A stretch of DNA of 59,072 nucleotides from Thiomicrorhabdus marina (GCF_017571465.1 NZ_JAGETV010000015.1:1-59072); one strand, 5' to 3'; shown: positions 9,972 to 19,341, counted from the first letter of the stretch. The notes: generated from the letters alone by a model not told the origin. Program-made: numbers and translations.

Positions 9972-10637
9972 ATGAGAAAACAACTCCTCAACTTGATAAG
10001 CCAAAATAGAGAACGAAAATATTTAAACAATATAAACTTCATCATAATTTCTAACAATTGCTGGGGGTTTAGTTTATACAAAACATTAAAAAGAGAATAC
10101 AACACACCTTTCATTGGGCTTTACCTTTACCCTGATTGCTATCTAAAGTACCTTGAAAACTTTGACTACTATTCCAGTAAACCAATTAGCTTTAAAGAAA
10201 ACTCCAAATATTTCTCCGAAGAAGTTTCTTATCCAATAGGATGTATTGACAATGACATTGAAATTCACTTCTTACATTATGACTCTAAAGAAGATGCCTA
10301 TGATAAGTGGAATCGAAGATTAGCCAGAATGAAAAATGATATAAGAAATAAAACTCCCATTTTTCTTAAGTTTTGTGACAGCGAAAAAGCGACTCTTAGT
10401 CATTTAGCTAGATTCCATAATTTACCTTTTGAAAATAAACTATCTATTGGTCTAACCAAATACAATTCAAAGTGCCATTTTTATACACCCAAGTTACAAC
10501 AAGCCAACTCTAATGAAATTATCAATGGGCTCGCATTATTTAGAAAACGATACCATTACTTTGACATAACAACATGGATAATTGATAAAGATTGTCGAAA
10601 AACTCTGTTTTCCAAACTTGTATCACTTATAAAATAA
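9972..10637 (+). CDS. DUF1919 family exopolysaccharide-associated protein
   Basis: A 221-residue soluble protein. The N-terminal IISNNCWGFSLYKTLKREYNT stretch, followed by PFIGLYLYPDCYLKYLENFDYY, is the recognisable DUF1919 pattern. That family is found in capsule, exopolysaccharide and LPS clusters and has no established activity that I know of. It starts 10 bases after the ligase gene, and its stop codon directly abuts the ATG of the next gene, so all three are probably one operon. Codon use is strongly AT-biased, suggesting recent transfer. Confidence 0.75.
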   Translation: MRKQLLNLISQNRERKYLNNINFIIISNNCWGFSLYKTLKREYNTPFIGLYLYPDCYLKYLENFDYYSSKPISFKENSKYFSEEVSYPIGCIDNDIEIHFLHYDSKEDAYDKWNRRLARMKNDIRNKTPIFLKFCDSEKATLSHLARFHNLPFENKLSIGLTKYNSKCHFYTPKLQQANSNEIINGLALFRKRYHYFDITTWIIDKDCRKTLFSKLVSLIK

Positions 10638-11714
10638 ATGAAGAACTGCCAAAAAAATAAAACACCCATTAAAGTTTTATTAATCCCTTCTTCGGGTGAA
10701 AAGGGAAGTGGTGAAACGCTAAATGCAATACAAATTATTAATTTTCTTAGTGAAAGAGTTGAAAATATCTCATTCCATATTGCTCTACACAAGAACTCTC
10801 CGTTTATAAAAAACTTTGATTGTGATGTTATTCTGACAGAAAAAACGCCAACTGACAGCGACGAAATACTTATACCAGAAACACGAAAGATCAAACCCAA
10901 CTTCAGCTTTTTTATTGGCGCGGGGAGTTCAAAACTATTCAGAGCTTCTAAAAAAACAGGATCATTTAATATATTTATTAGCTATTCAAAAGAGATGAGA
11001 GCAAGAGGCCTTAAATTAAATAGGATTATGAATATAGATTTTCATTTGGTTGATCAATATGAATCTTCATTACCAAAACTAAGATTATCAGAAAGAATCA
11101 AGTGTTTATTTTTTAATAAAAGTAAACCTCATTATCTTGGACCAATATTTCAAACCTGCAGTCTAATCAAAAAAAATAATACTTTAAAAAAATACAACCT
11201 CACGGCAGGAAATTACATCCTTGTGAGTTTGGGTTCTGGCGGAGACAAAAACCAGAACAACCAATACTACAATGAAATTATTCACGAAAATTTATGTAAA
11301 TTAAAAGAAAAAAATCAAATCAAAGTTTTACATATATTTGGAAAAGCATTCCCATTAAAAATACCCGAAGGAAATAATGATCATATATGTATCGACTTCA
11401 TGACTCCAAATGAATTCATTTGTCTTTTAGAATCTGCAAAGTTCGCAATAATAAACGGTGGAGGGACTCTTTCTCAAGCGATATCTCTTAACACCCCAAC
11501 ATTATCATGTGCAATAACTCCAGACCAACCAGATAGAGTTAACGCATTCGAAAATATGGGGCTAACAAAAAGCTTTATTCCAGAAGGTGACTTTACTGAT
11601 GTGATATTAAGCTTTAATACCAAAAATATAAAAGAAAACTTACAGCGATCAAAAAACTTGAACTCTTTAGAACAGATTTTCAGAATCATTTCATTTAAAA
11701 ACAAATCTCTTTAG
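10638..11714 (+). CDS. GT28/MurG-like nucleotide-sugar transferase-like protein
   Basis: A 358-residue protein with a two-domain GT-B look. The C-terminal half shows NYILVSLGSGGDKN, HIFGKAF, and a donor-site-like stretch INGGGTLSQAISLNTPTLSC followed by PDQPDRVNAFENMG. This resembles the C-terminal domain of MurG/UDP-glycosyltransferase-type enzymes. The N-terminal half is divergent, with an LIPSSGEKGSGETLNA loop in place of a canonical glycine-rich acceptor loop. It starts directly at the stop of the DUF1919 gene with zero spacing. It could instead be a non-catalytic PseG-like or epimerase-like GT-B protein. Confidence 0.6.
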   Translation: MKNCQKNKTPIKVLLIPSSGEKGSGETLNAIQIINFLSERVENISFHIALHKNSPFIKNFDCDVILTEKTPTDSDEILIPETRKIKPNFSFFIGAGSSKLFRASKKTGSFNIFISYSKEMRARGLKLNRIMNIDFHLVDQYESSLPKLRLSERIKCLFFNKSKPHYLGPIFQTCSLIKKNNTLKKYNLTAGNYILVSLGSGGDKNQNNQYYNEIIHENLCKLKEKNQIKVLHIFGKAFPLKIPEGNNDHICIDFMTPNEFICLLESAKFAIINGGGTLSQAISLNTPTLSCAITPDQPDRVNAFENMGLTKSFIPEGDFTDVILSFNTKNIKENLQRSKNLNSLEQIFRIISFKNKSL

Positions 11715-11740
11715 GACACAAACAGCCTCTTTACAAGCTT

Positions 11741-12670
11741 CTAATCAACCAAGTTAGCCTTTTTATGTAAAGCACCAAAAACAGAAAACGGAGCACGCAA
11801 TAGCCAAAACAAAAATATTGCATACCAGTCTGGTTTAAGCCAAAGCTTAGAGTAACAAGCCATTAACTTTTCAAAAGAATATATTGGGCGGTTTAATTTA
11901 GCTGCCTCTCTAGCAGCCACTAACTGTTGCTTAGCAACATACTTCGCGGGAAAAGGCTTCAACAACTCTTCCCTAAGAGCCAACACATCAAGCTTCGCCT
12001 TACGATTAGGGTTAGTCGCCATTAATCCGGTTTCTTGATATTCTTTGATTTGAATATTTTTATCTAAGGCAAAAAAATTAGGCGTTTTTTGCGCGATTGC
12101 CAAAAACCAAACCCACTCTTCAGCATTTTTATATAGCCTCGTAAAACGATTGCTTGATACAGCTCCTAATGAAATAAAATGCGCTACATCTCGTTTGACC
12201 GTTCTGCCTAAAAAATAATCATCCAAATAATTTAATTCACCATAACGTTTCAATTTTGAGATTTTTTCACCTCTTGTATCTATCGCATTACCAATCCACC
12301 ATTGCACTTGAGGATTTTTCTGGATTTTTTCAGCCATATTAGAAAAAGCTCTAGGAACCATATAATCATCATCATCCAACAAGGTGACAAAGCCACTGTC
12401 ATTTTCTGCCATAATCATATCAAGAGCTTGATTCCGAGCTGCATTAGCCCCTTGATTATTTGGCAGGTGGTAAACAGTAATCTTGCCAGATAATGTTTGC
12501 AGGTGCTCCAATACGTCTTTAGTCGGTTTATCAGATCCATCATCAACGATATAAAGATGCCAATTAGCGTAATCTTGTTCAATCAATGAATTAACTGAGC
12601 GCACAATTAATTTTCCGCGATTATACGAAGGCATGACCACCAAAAATTTAGGGGATGAACTCACAACCAT
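11741..12670 (-). CDS. GT2 family glycosyltransferase
   Basis: A 309-residue GT-A enzyme. It shows FLVVMPSYNRGKLIVRSVNSL at the start, IVDDGSDKPT for nucleotide binding, NNQGANAARNQAL, and an LDDDDYM metal-binding motif at about residue 100. The C-terminal third (WLKPDWYAIFLFWLLRAPF) is partly hydrophobic and may touch the membrane. It is the last gene of the minus-strand glycan run and converges on the AT-rich plus-strand operon with only 26 bases between. Acceptor and donor sugars are unknown. Confidence 0.88.
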   Translation of the reverse strand: MVVSSSPKFLVVMPSYNRGKLIVRSVNSLIEQDYANWHLYIVDDGSDKPTKDVLEHLQTLSGKITVYHLPNNQGANAARNQALDMIMAENDSGFVTLLDDDDYMVPRAFSNMAEKIQKNPQVQWWIGNAIDTRGEKISKLKRYGELNYLDDYFLGRTVKRDVAHFISLGAVSSNRFTRLYKNAEEWVWFLAIAQKTPNFFALDKNIQIKEYQETGLMATNPNRKAKLDVLALREELLKPFPAKYVAKQQLVAAREAAKLNRPIYSFEKLMACYSKLWLKPDWYAIFLFWLLRAPFSVFGALHKKANLVD

Positions 12671-12758
12671 TCCTCATTTTTTAAAGTTTATTTTTCGCAC
12701 AAAAAGCATCGAACTCTATATTCAACCACTTTTTTGATTATTATTTAAAACTAAACCT

Positions 12759-13502
12759 CTAATCCATTGATGGTGCTCGGTAAACATCTTCAATCCACGG
12801 TGCTTTCTTATACTTATCATAAGGTTCATGGATTACATCTTTCGGATCAGGTTTTCCATGAAACAAAACAATGCTTGTTCCATGTGGGAAAGCAACTTCG
12901 CCCTTGGGAGAAAAGATTGAAAAGTGATTACGCAGTGCCTTTCCCAGAGCACCAAAAGAGTATTGAACCTTCGCATCCAAATCCAATTTAAACGATTTGA
13001 TTAGTGTTTTAGGATAAATCACTGCTTCTTTGAAAACATATTCAATCCAGTCTTGATCGCCATGCATCTGCTTAATAATCCACTCTTTTTGTGCCCAAAA
13101 AGATTCCCAGATAAAAGCGTATTGGCCAGCATTAAAACAGAGTACCGAGCTGTTATAGCGGTCTTCATTAATATCTGACGAAATACAAAACTTATCGCTA
13201 TATGTAATCAAGGGTTCTAGAGAACCCGTAATTACAATATCCAAATCTAAAAAAAGAATTTTGTCCTGTGAGGATAAACCTAAAAACCCTCTCTGGAAAA
13301 TAACTAACTTGTACCACCATCCTTCAAGACCTAATTCAGGTAAATCTTCAATAATGATAACTTCGTCAACACCCTCGGCATCCTCAGTCAAACAGTGAAA
13401 TTTAAATGGCTGATTAAGATTATTTTTGACCATCTTGTACAGACGATTTACATAATCTGGGCTATATTTATCTCCCCATTTCAAACAAATAACGTGCAAC
13501 AT
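12759..13502 (-). CDS. GT8-like nucleotide-diphospho-sugar transferase
   Basis: A 247-residue protein with a GT-A/GT8-like pattern: HVICLKWGDKYSPDYVNRLY at the start, a WYKLVIFQ stretch, and the FLDLDIVITGSL segment whose DLD triplet is the expected DxD metal site. A later HGDQDWIE segment and HGKPDPKDV near the C-terminus match histidine and acidic positions used by GT8-type enzymes. It is likely a sugar transferase of the outer core or O-chain. It sits 23 bases downstream of the sialyltransferase-like gene. Confidence 0.7.
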   Translation of the reverse strand: MLHVICLKWGDKYSPDYVNRLYKMVKNNLNQPFKFHCLTEDAEGVDEVIIIEDLPELGLEGWWYKLVIFQRGFLGLSSQDKILFLDLDIVITGSLEPLITYSDKFCISSDINEDRYNSSVLCFNAGQYAFIWESFWAQKEWIIKQMHGDQDWIEYVFKEAVIYPKTLIKSFKLDLDAKVQYSFGALGKALRNHFSIFSPKGEVAFPHGTSIVLFHGKPDPKDVIHEPYDKYKKAPWIEDVYRAPSMD

Positions 13503-13525
13503 TTCTTTAATCCATTTAATAATAA

Positions 13526-14554
13526 TTAGGACAGTAATTCTTGGAACTCACTATGATGAATCTCAGCTTCATCCGTTAAGATATTAATCCCAACATCCTT
13601 TTTTAATAATTTCACCGTCAGTAAAGCGGTAGAAGGCGCTGATACAACATCGGAAAAAGATAATTTAGGTAATATTAATTCCAATGGCAAAGCCGATGGA
13701 AGAATGGAAAATGACATCCTCTTATCTCGCTTCACAATGTTTTCTAGCCAATTCAAATTAGAACCATCTCGTGGATGTTTTTTAACCGCAATTCTCAAAC
13801 CAGTTTGCTTGCTTAAATATTCAGCATATTGCTGCTGTAGACTTACCGATAAATTTGACGGATGAGGGAGAATAATCAACAAGTCATAAGCTTGGTTTAG
13901 CAGTGGCGCCTGATCGTCAGAAATAAATTGTTCTAATAAACTTTGCAGCCTTGGACTCTGGTAAAAATTCAAAGGAATGGGATTTAACAGGAGCAAGTCT
14001 TTCAATAAACCACACGCTTTTTCTGGAGCGAGCAACCACCCTTCCGAAATCCATTCGCTAGCGCCAATTGTAATTGGATGCTTCCAGTCGCACGGATACA
14101 TCCGTTTTTTTATCCAAGAATCAAGCACACGATCCCGCCAAGTTTGCGAGCGTCTACGACAGGTATAACTAAAAACACCTTCATCAAGATAGATGCCTTT
14201 AACCTCAGGTTTATGCTTAACTGCCTCAGTCATTGCGCATTGAAATTCAATGCGACGGTCACTGCCAACAAAAACCTGATCCGGTTTTAACTCAGCAACA
14301 ATTTGTTTAATTTCATTTAACTCTCTAACCCGACTGCGCCACTTCTTCCAAGCTCCCTTAAATTTGCCATGAAAACACCAACTCTGTTCAAACGGCGAAT
14401 CGATTTTAGACAGTGCATCAAGATATGGATTGGGTTGGTTGATCGGAAAGTCAACATACATCAAATAGCTTCGCTCATCTTTTCTTTGCGAAGCAAAAAC
14501 GAAACTATTTAGAAAATTCCAAGGCGTAGCGGCAATATATAGCGAGACTTTCAT
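13526..14554 (-). CDS. Sialyltransferase-like GT-B protein (GT52/GT38-like)
   Basis: A 342-residue protein. Its N-terminus (KVSLYIAATPWNFLNSFVFA) and three landmarks recall bacterial sialyltransferases: a D/E-D/E-G motif in YLDEGVFSY, the HP motif in VKKHPRDG, and a late S/T pair in SAPSTALLT. In GT52, GT80 and GT38 enzymes these motifs provide the catalytic base and the CMP-sugar contacts. No CMP-sialic-acid synthesis genes are in the window, so the donor may be another CMP- or nucleotide-sugar. It overlaps the deacetylase stop by four bases (ATGA). Confidence 0.6.
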   Translation of the reverse strand: MKVSLYIAATPWNFLNSFVFASQRKDERSYLMYVDFPINQPNPYLDALSKIDSPFEQSWCFHGKFKGAWKKWRSRVRELNEIKQIVAELKPDQVFVGSDRRIEFQCAMTEAVKHKPEVKGIYLDEGVFSYTCRRRSQTWRDRVLDSWIKKRMYPCDWKHPITIGASEWISEGWLLAPEKACGLLKDLLLLNPIPLNFYQSPRLQSLLEQFISDDQAPLLNQAYDLLIILPHPSNLSVSLQQQYAEYLSKQTGLRIAVKKHPRDGSNLNWLENIVKRDKRMSFSILPSALPLELILPKLSFSDVVSAPSTALLTVKLLKKDVGINILTDEAEIHHSEFQELLS

Positions 14555-15294
14555 CGTAAGATCAGCTTGCCTTTAAGCTTATGCTTCATGTGTATTTTCC
14601 ACCACACGCCGGCCAAATCATCGCCAAACGAAATCGCCTTTCTTGGGATTGCCATTAGATCATGCTCAGAAGTCCAGGCTCCTCGTTGACAGCTGGTTGC
14701 TGTTTCAAATCCTGCTTCAGCAGCCAGTCTCATCACCTCTTTATTCAAGGATCCATAGGGATAACAAAAATGCTGCACCTCATCCTGTAAGCATTCTTCC
14801 AATTCGCGCTTAGAGTGAACAATTTCATCAAAGGCTTGCTCTGAGGTAAGTTCAGCCAAACGGGGATGGCTGTGAGTATGCGCACCAATCGTTATTCCTG
14901 CTAGCTTAATATCATTTAACTGCTGCTTGTTCATCAACGGCGCTAAAGGCAATCCACTCTTTTCCAGCCACTCTGCCTGCTTATCAATTAAACCACTGAC
15001 CATATAGACTGTAGCAGGAAAACCATATTTCTTTAAAATTGGAAAGGCATGCTCATAAAAATTGACATATCCGTCATCGAAGGTAAGAACAACACTATGC
15101 TTAGGCAGTCTTACTTCCCCACGGATTCCTTGCAAAGCGTGGTCAAGTGAAATCACGTTATAGCCCATTCTTTTCAACCACCACATCTGTGATTTAAAAC
15201 GGCTTAAACGACAAAAAGTTGCACCATGAGCGGTGATACCAGAAAAGTTGCCAACCTGATGGTACATGAGAACGGATATTCTAGGCATTTTCAT
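14551..15294 (-). CDS. Polysaccharide deacetylase (NodB/CE4) family protein
   Basis: A metal-dependent deacetylase of the CE4 family, 247 residues from the chosen start. The NodB motif LTFDDGYVNFYEHAFPIL supplies the catalytic aspartate and first metal ligand, AHTHSHPRL supplies the metal histidines, and HFCYPYGS is the third motif. I start at the ATG at 15294 because GGGAG lies six bases upstream and a longer frame would overlap the glycosyltransferase further. It overlaps the GT4 gene by 14 bases, so the two are translationally linked. The likely substrate is an N-acetylated residue of the glycan built here. Confidence 0.85.
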   Translation of the reverse strand: MKMPRISVLMYHQVGNFSGITAHGATFCRLSRFKSQMWWLKRMGYNVISLDHALQGIRGEVRLPKHSVVLTFDDGYVNFYEHAFPILKKYGFPATVYMVSGLIDKQAEWLEKSGLPLAPLMNKQQLNDIKLAGITIGAHTHSHPRLAELTSEQAFDEIVHSKRELEECLQDEVQHFCYPYGSLNKEVMRLAAEAGFETATSCQRGAWTSEHDLMAIPRKAISFGDDLAGVWWKIHMKHKLKGKLILR

Positions 15295-16354
15295 TGCATG
15301 CTCCCTGATAAACCAAAACGGTTTGTTGTGCGTTTCTTTGTATTGAAAAACCATCAGAAAATGTTTTCAAAGCACCCTGCCCATACAAATTAAAGTCATC
15401 TGGGAAATCAACTGCCTGTTCGATAGCAAGGGTTAATTCACTCACATTCTCCGATTCAAACAGAAAACCGTTCTGGCAGTGTTTAATGACCTCAGGAATC
15501 CCGCCCGTTCGAGATGCAATAATCCCTAGACCAGCTGAACACGCTTCTAACAACGTAAGAGAAATCGCTTCTCTTCTAGAAGGTAAAAGTAAAATATCAC
15601 TGGCTTGATAATAATTTTTCGGTTGATCCACTTGCCCAACCCATCGAATTGGCAACCCTAGTTTTTGTGAACGATTCTTTAAATCTTGAGCCCACTCAGT
15701 GCTTGCGGGACCGACTACCACTACCTGTAACTTAGCTAGCTTGCCCGCTTCTAATTGTTCGAGAGCTGACACCATCAGATCGTGACCTTTGTCTTTAAAA
15801 ACGCGAGCGACCATTAAAAACGTTAATTTGTCATCCGCCCCTAAAGTCCGCCTAAGCTGGCGCTGAACATCAATACTCTCAACACGCCCAACTTCCGGAA
15901 CGCCATTCAAAACCACATGCACCTTATCTTCATCAAAACCATGCGCAACCAGATTGTCTTTAACAGCATTGGAAACTGCAATAATCTGATGTTTTTTAGA
16001 AAAACGCTTGTGGGTATTGGTTGAATGAGCAGTCATCACAAGCCGCGTTCCTGCGAATTTAACCGCCCATTTTGCATAGAAACTAGCACGCATCAAATTG
16101 GCATGAACCAAGTTAAATTGACCATCGTTTAAAATTCGAGCTAATCTAAAAATACTAGCTAAGTCAAAATATCCTTTCATGCGTAATGAATGAACTTTAA
16201 AGCCATTATTCAACATCTGCCGGTACAGCCAACCATCTTTAATACCCGCAAACTCACTTTCAACTCCGATTTCCTTTAGCGCTAGTGCTAGATTCAGAAC
16301 ATACTTCTCGGCTCCCCCAATACCTTTTGAGCGAAGGATATGTAAAACTTTCAT
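15281..16354 (-). CDS. GT4 family glycosyltransferase
   Basis: A 357-residue GT-B enzyme. The N-terminal domain has KVLHILRSKGIGGAEKYVLN, a glycine-rich acceptor loop. The C-terminal donor domain has FLMVARVFKDKGHDLM and LLPSRREAISLTLLEACSAG, the E-x7-E-like retaining GT4 motif, followed by GIIASRTGGIPEVI. Its ATG shares one base with the stop of the preceding GT4 gene, so I use 16354 rather than the TTG just upstream. It is probably an LPS core or O-chain hexosyltransferase in the inward-facing cytoplasmic assembly line. Confidence 0.88.
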   Translation of the reverse strand: MKVLHILRSKGIGGAEKYVLNLALALKEIGVESEFAGIKDGWLYRQMLNNGFKVHSLRMKGYFDLASIFRLARILNDGQFNLVHANLMRASFYAKWAVKFAGTRLVMTAHSTNTHKRFSKKHQIIAVSNAVKDNLVAHGFDEDKVHVVLNGVPEVGRVESIDVQRQLRRTLGADDKLTFLMVARVFKDKGHDLMVSALEQLEAGKLAKLQVVVVGPASTEWAQDLKNRSQKLGLPIRWVGQVDQPKNYYQASDILLLPSRREAISLTLLEACSAGLGIIASRTGGIPEVIKHCQNGFLFESENVSELTLAIEQAVDFPDDFNLYGQGALKTFSDGFSIQRNAQQTVLVYQGACNENA

Positions 16355-17436
16355 CAACCTAACACCTCAACATAAATCTGATAGTTGCCTTTAACCATTT
16401 GTTCTACAGAAAATTTGTTGCGCATTAATTGCTTGCCATTTTCACCCATAGCTATTCGTAGTGAATTATCTTCTAAAAGATGAGTAATCGCTTTTTGTAA
16501 AGCTCTGGAATCACCCGGTGCTACTAATAAACCATTATGACCGTCCTCAACCGCTTCTGGAATACCGCCTACTGCCGAAGCGACAATCGGTACAGCTTGT
16601 TGCGATGCCTGCAATAAAGAAACCCCCAATCCTTCCATTAAAGCGGGATGGACTAACAGGTCAATGCAACCAAAAAGAGCGGGCATATCATCGCAAAACC
16701 CAGTGAATTGGACGGTTTCTTGCAAACCAAGCGCGTCAATTTTCTGTTCTAAGTTTCCTTGGTACTTTCCTTTGCCAAAGAAAAGCACTTTTATATCGGG
16801 AAATTCTTTGCGCAATTCCGGTAGAACCTGCAACAGATAGGCATGCCCTTTGCGCTCAATAAGCTGAGCTACAACACCAATAACCAAAGCGTTTTGAGGC
16901 AAATTAAAACGCTCTTTAAATGCCTCAGCATTGCATTCACTAGTGGCATCTTTCGCTACCGAGCTTCTTACACACTCGACTTGTTCTTCGGAAGCTCCCT
17001 GACTGATTAAAACATCACGAATGCCATCAGAAATAGTAATCACTTTTTGATAGAGACCGTATTTATGTTTAGTTACCCAGCGACTCTCCGGGTTATCCAC
17101 TCTGCGAGAAATAACAGCCGGCACGCCCGCGAGTTTTGCCGCTAAGCCACCCCAAACATCCGCACCACGGCGACTGTGTACATGCACAATATCGGCTTGA
17201 ACTTGCTTAATTACCTTTTTGATGCGCCATAGCAAACCAATATCCAAATCGCCTTTAGCAGTAATTTCAATCACTCTAAAACCGCGCTGTTTCATCTCTT
17301 CGGCAATCACGCTGCCGCGCGTCGCCAACAATATATTTTCCACCGCAAAATCATCTTGCAGACCCTGCATAATAAAGGTGACTTGCTTAGCTCCTCCATA
17401 GAGATGCTTACCAAGCTCAATATGTAAGACCTTCAC
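16354..17436 (-). CDS. GT4 family glycosyltransferase
   Basis: A 360-residue GT-B enzyme with a GTG start that overlaps the stop of the upstream heptosyltransferase-family gene by four bases. Acceptor-domain features are KVLHIELGKHLYGGAKQVTF and VHVHSRRGADVWGGLAAKL. Donor-domain features are VGVVAQLIERKGHAYLLQVL and VHPALMEGLGVSLLQASQQ, which fits the retaining GT4 family, followed by VASAVGGIPEAV. It is a probable LPS core glycosyltransferase; linkage and sugar are not evident. Confidence 0.88.
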   Translation of the reverse strand: MKVLHIELGKHLYGGAKQVTFIMQGLQDDFAVENILLATRGSVIAEEMKQRGFRVIEITAKGDLDIGLLWRIKKVIKQVQADIVHVHSRRGADVWGGLAAKLAGVPAVISRRVDNPESRWVTKHKYGLYQKVITISDGIRDVLISQGASEEQVECVRSSVAKDATSECNAEAFKERFNLPQNALVIGVVAQLIERKGHAYLLQVLPELRKEFPDIKVLFFGKGKYQGNLEQKIDALGLQETVQFTGFCDDMPALFGCIDLLVHPALMEGLGVSLLQASQQAVPIVASAVGGIPEAVEDGHNGLLVAPGDSRALQKAITHLLEDNSLRIAMGENGKQLMRNKFSVEQMVKGNYQIYVEVLG

Positions 17437-18497
17437 AAACGAACCTCAACATTTACCCCTTGATTTAACACTTGCCACTCTTGCAGCACCCATTCTGGTG
17501 ACAAAGCTCTCATGCAGTCAAAACGCCCTTCACAAGTAGGATTGCGGCGACATGGAGAGCAGTCAAGTTGATGGTAAAGAACCTTTGCTTTAGCACTACG
17601 AGTATTTGAATAGGGTAGCGTTGAACCAAACAGTGCCAAGGTTGGTTTATTTTCAGCAATACCCATATGGGTTAGGCCTGTATCGACACCAATCACGCCA
17701 TTCGAGTGACGAATAACAGCGATGGCTTCTTGGATTCGCGTTTTTCCAACGAGATTGACGACATTACCAGGCATGTTTTTCATTAAAGATTCAGCAGCAA
17801 CCGTGTCCCCTGGCCCACCAAGAATCGCAATTTTTTTATTTGCGGGTAGAAGTGCGGCTAAAGCCTGCCAATTTTCATCAAACCAGTGCTTTTGCGGACG
17901 AGTAGTAAAGGGGCAAAAAACCAGGTAGTCAGAGCCAAGTTCTGTAGTAATTTCTTTCCAACTTGGTGTATCAAGGTTTGCCGGAAGACGCATCTGAAAG
18001 CTATCTATTGAGCAGCCTAAATATTCGGCCATCGCTTGATATTCTGAGCTAATCAGTTCGCCGGTAACAACCGAACCGTCAACCACTTCATCCATCCACT
18101 TTTGCGAACCTTCACGCGAATTAAGGCCAATTTTGCGTTTTGCCTGCGACCATTTCACTAAAATCCCACTTTTAGCAAGACTTTGCAGATCAATTGCTAA
18201 ATCAAACTCTGCGGCACGCAACTGTTTTTTTAAACGACGGATTTCTTTCCAAAGCCTAACCCAATGCAGAGCCTTAAAATCTTTTGTCCATTGACCTTTA
18301 GGAATGATAATTAATTCATCGAGTAGTTCATGACCACGGATTACATCGGCAAATTCAGGCTGTACCGCCCAAGAGATTTCTGCTTGCGGATAGCGCCGTT
18401 TAATCGCCTTCAAAAGCGGGGTTGCCATGACTATGTCACCCATCGCACTCATTCGAACTAAAAGAATCTTATGGATTTTTGTGTTCGATTTTGTCAT
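17433..18497 (-). CDS. GT9 heptosyltransferase-family protein
   Basis: A 354-residue GT-B protein of the WaaC/WaaF/WaaQ family, which adds ADP-activated heptose to LPS inner core. It starts with KILLVRMSAMGDIVMATPLL, the family signature, and the donor half has GVIGVDTGLTHMGIAENKPT and ALFGST. A cysteine-rich tail, CSPCRRNPTCEGRFDCM, is common in this family. ADP-heptose synthesis genes (hldE, gmhA) lie 3.5 kb away, which fits. It is first in the minus-strand glycan operon, with four-base overlaps running down it. Confidence 0.88.
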   Translation of the reverse strand: MTKSNTKIHKILLVRMSAMGDIVMATPLLKAIKRRYPQAEISWAVQPEFADVIRGHELLDELIIIPKGQWTKDFKALHWVRLWKEIRRLKKQLRAAEFDLAIDLQSLAKSGILVKWSQAKRKIGLNSREGSQKWMDEVVDGSVVTGELISSEYQAMAEYLGCSIDSFQMRLPANLDTPSWKEITTELGSDYLVFCPFTTRPQKHWFDENWQALAALLPANKKIAILGGPGDTVAAESLMKNMPGNVVNLVGKTRIQEAIAVIRHSNGVIGVDTGLTHMGIAENKPTLALFGSTLPYSNTRSAKAKVLYHQLDCSPCRRNPTCEGRFDCMRALSPEWVLQEWQVLNQGVNVEVRL

Positions 18498-18666
18498 GTA
18501 CTACCTTGCGTATATTCACTAAAACTTTTTTATCCGATTCAAGATGGCTTATCATACAGCTTTTCTTATAATTTGAGTTTCGCTTTTTACCTACATAAAA
18601 GCTGAAAGCACTAAACTAAATAATGAAAATCCATCACTAGGATTTCCCAAAACGGAACAAAACCGG

Positions 18667-19341
18667 ATGACCCTGCTCAATAGTCGACTTGCACGCCTAA
18701 AAGCCTATCTCCATGCTAACCTGAAAGACCATGGTATTCTTCGAGCACTATTCCGTAATTTTTATCAAATTTCAGCGAATAGCTATCCAGAAGCTTACCG
18801 AAGCAACCATCCCTCCCCTTATTTTGTTCGTAAATTACACCGAAAATATAAGATTCAAACCATTTTAAGTGTTCGTCGGGCTGATACAACTGGGGCCTAT
18901 TTGCTCGAAAAAGAGGCCTGTGAGGAGCAAGACATAAAGTTAATAAACCATGCCATGTCATCACGTCAACTCCCTACCATTGAGGATGTGTTAACGTCTA
19001 AAGAAATTTTGCTAAACGCAAAATATCCTATCCTCATTCATTGCAAGTCCGGTGCCGACCGAGCGGGAATGATGAGTGTGTTTTATAAACATTTTGTTGA
19101 AGGCTTGCCGATTAGTGAAGCTCTGGCGCAATTAAGTATGAAATATGGGCATTTCCGTTGGGCAGACACTGGAAAATTGGATTTCTTTTTTGAGGCTTTT
19201 CTGGATTTTGCCAAACAGCACCCAGATGTCAGTTTTGAAGAGTGGTTAACTGAACATTATGATCGCGAAGCCCTAGACAAAAAGTTTAAAGCCGAAGGCT
19301 GGGCGAATATAGTGGTTAATAAAATCTTACATCGAGAATAA
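18667..19341 (+). CDS. Protein-tyrosine-phosphatase-like (DSP) phosphatase
   Basis: A 224-residue protein with the cysteine-phosphatase signature [10 protein letters not shown] (catalytic Cys about residue 126, Arg about 132), preceded by [19 protein letters not shown] in the place of the phosphatase front domain. It has no membrane segment. Its stop lies two bases before msbA, so the two are almost certainly co-transcribed. A substrate in LPS metabolism (lipid A, Kdo or heptose phosphate) is suggested by context only; a protein phosphotyrosine role is equally possible. Confidence 0.8.
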   Translation: MTLLNSRLARLKAYLHANLKDHGILRALFRNFYQISANSYPEAYRSNHPSPYFVRKLHRKYKIQTILSVRRADTTGAYLLEKEACEEQDIKLINHAMSSRQLPTIEDVLTSKEILLNAKYPILIHCKSGADRAGMMSVFYKHFVEGLPISEALAQLSMKYGHFRWADTGKLDFFFEAFLDFAKQHPDVSFEEWLTEHYDREALDKKFKAEGWANIVVNKILHRE

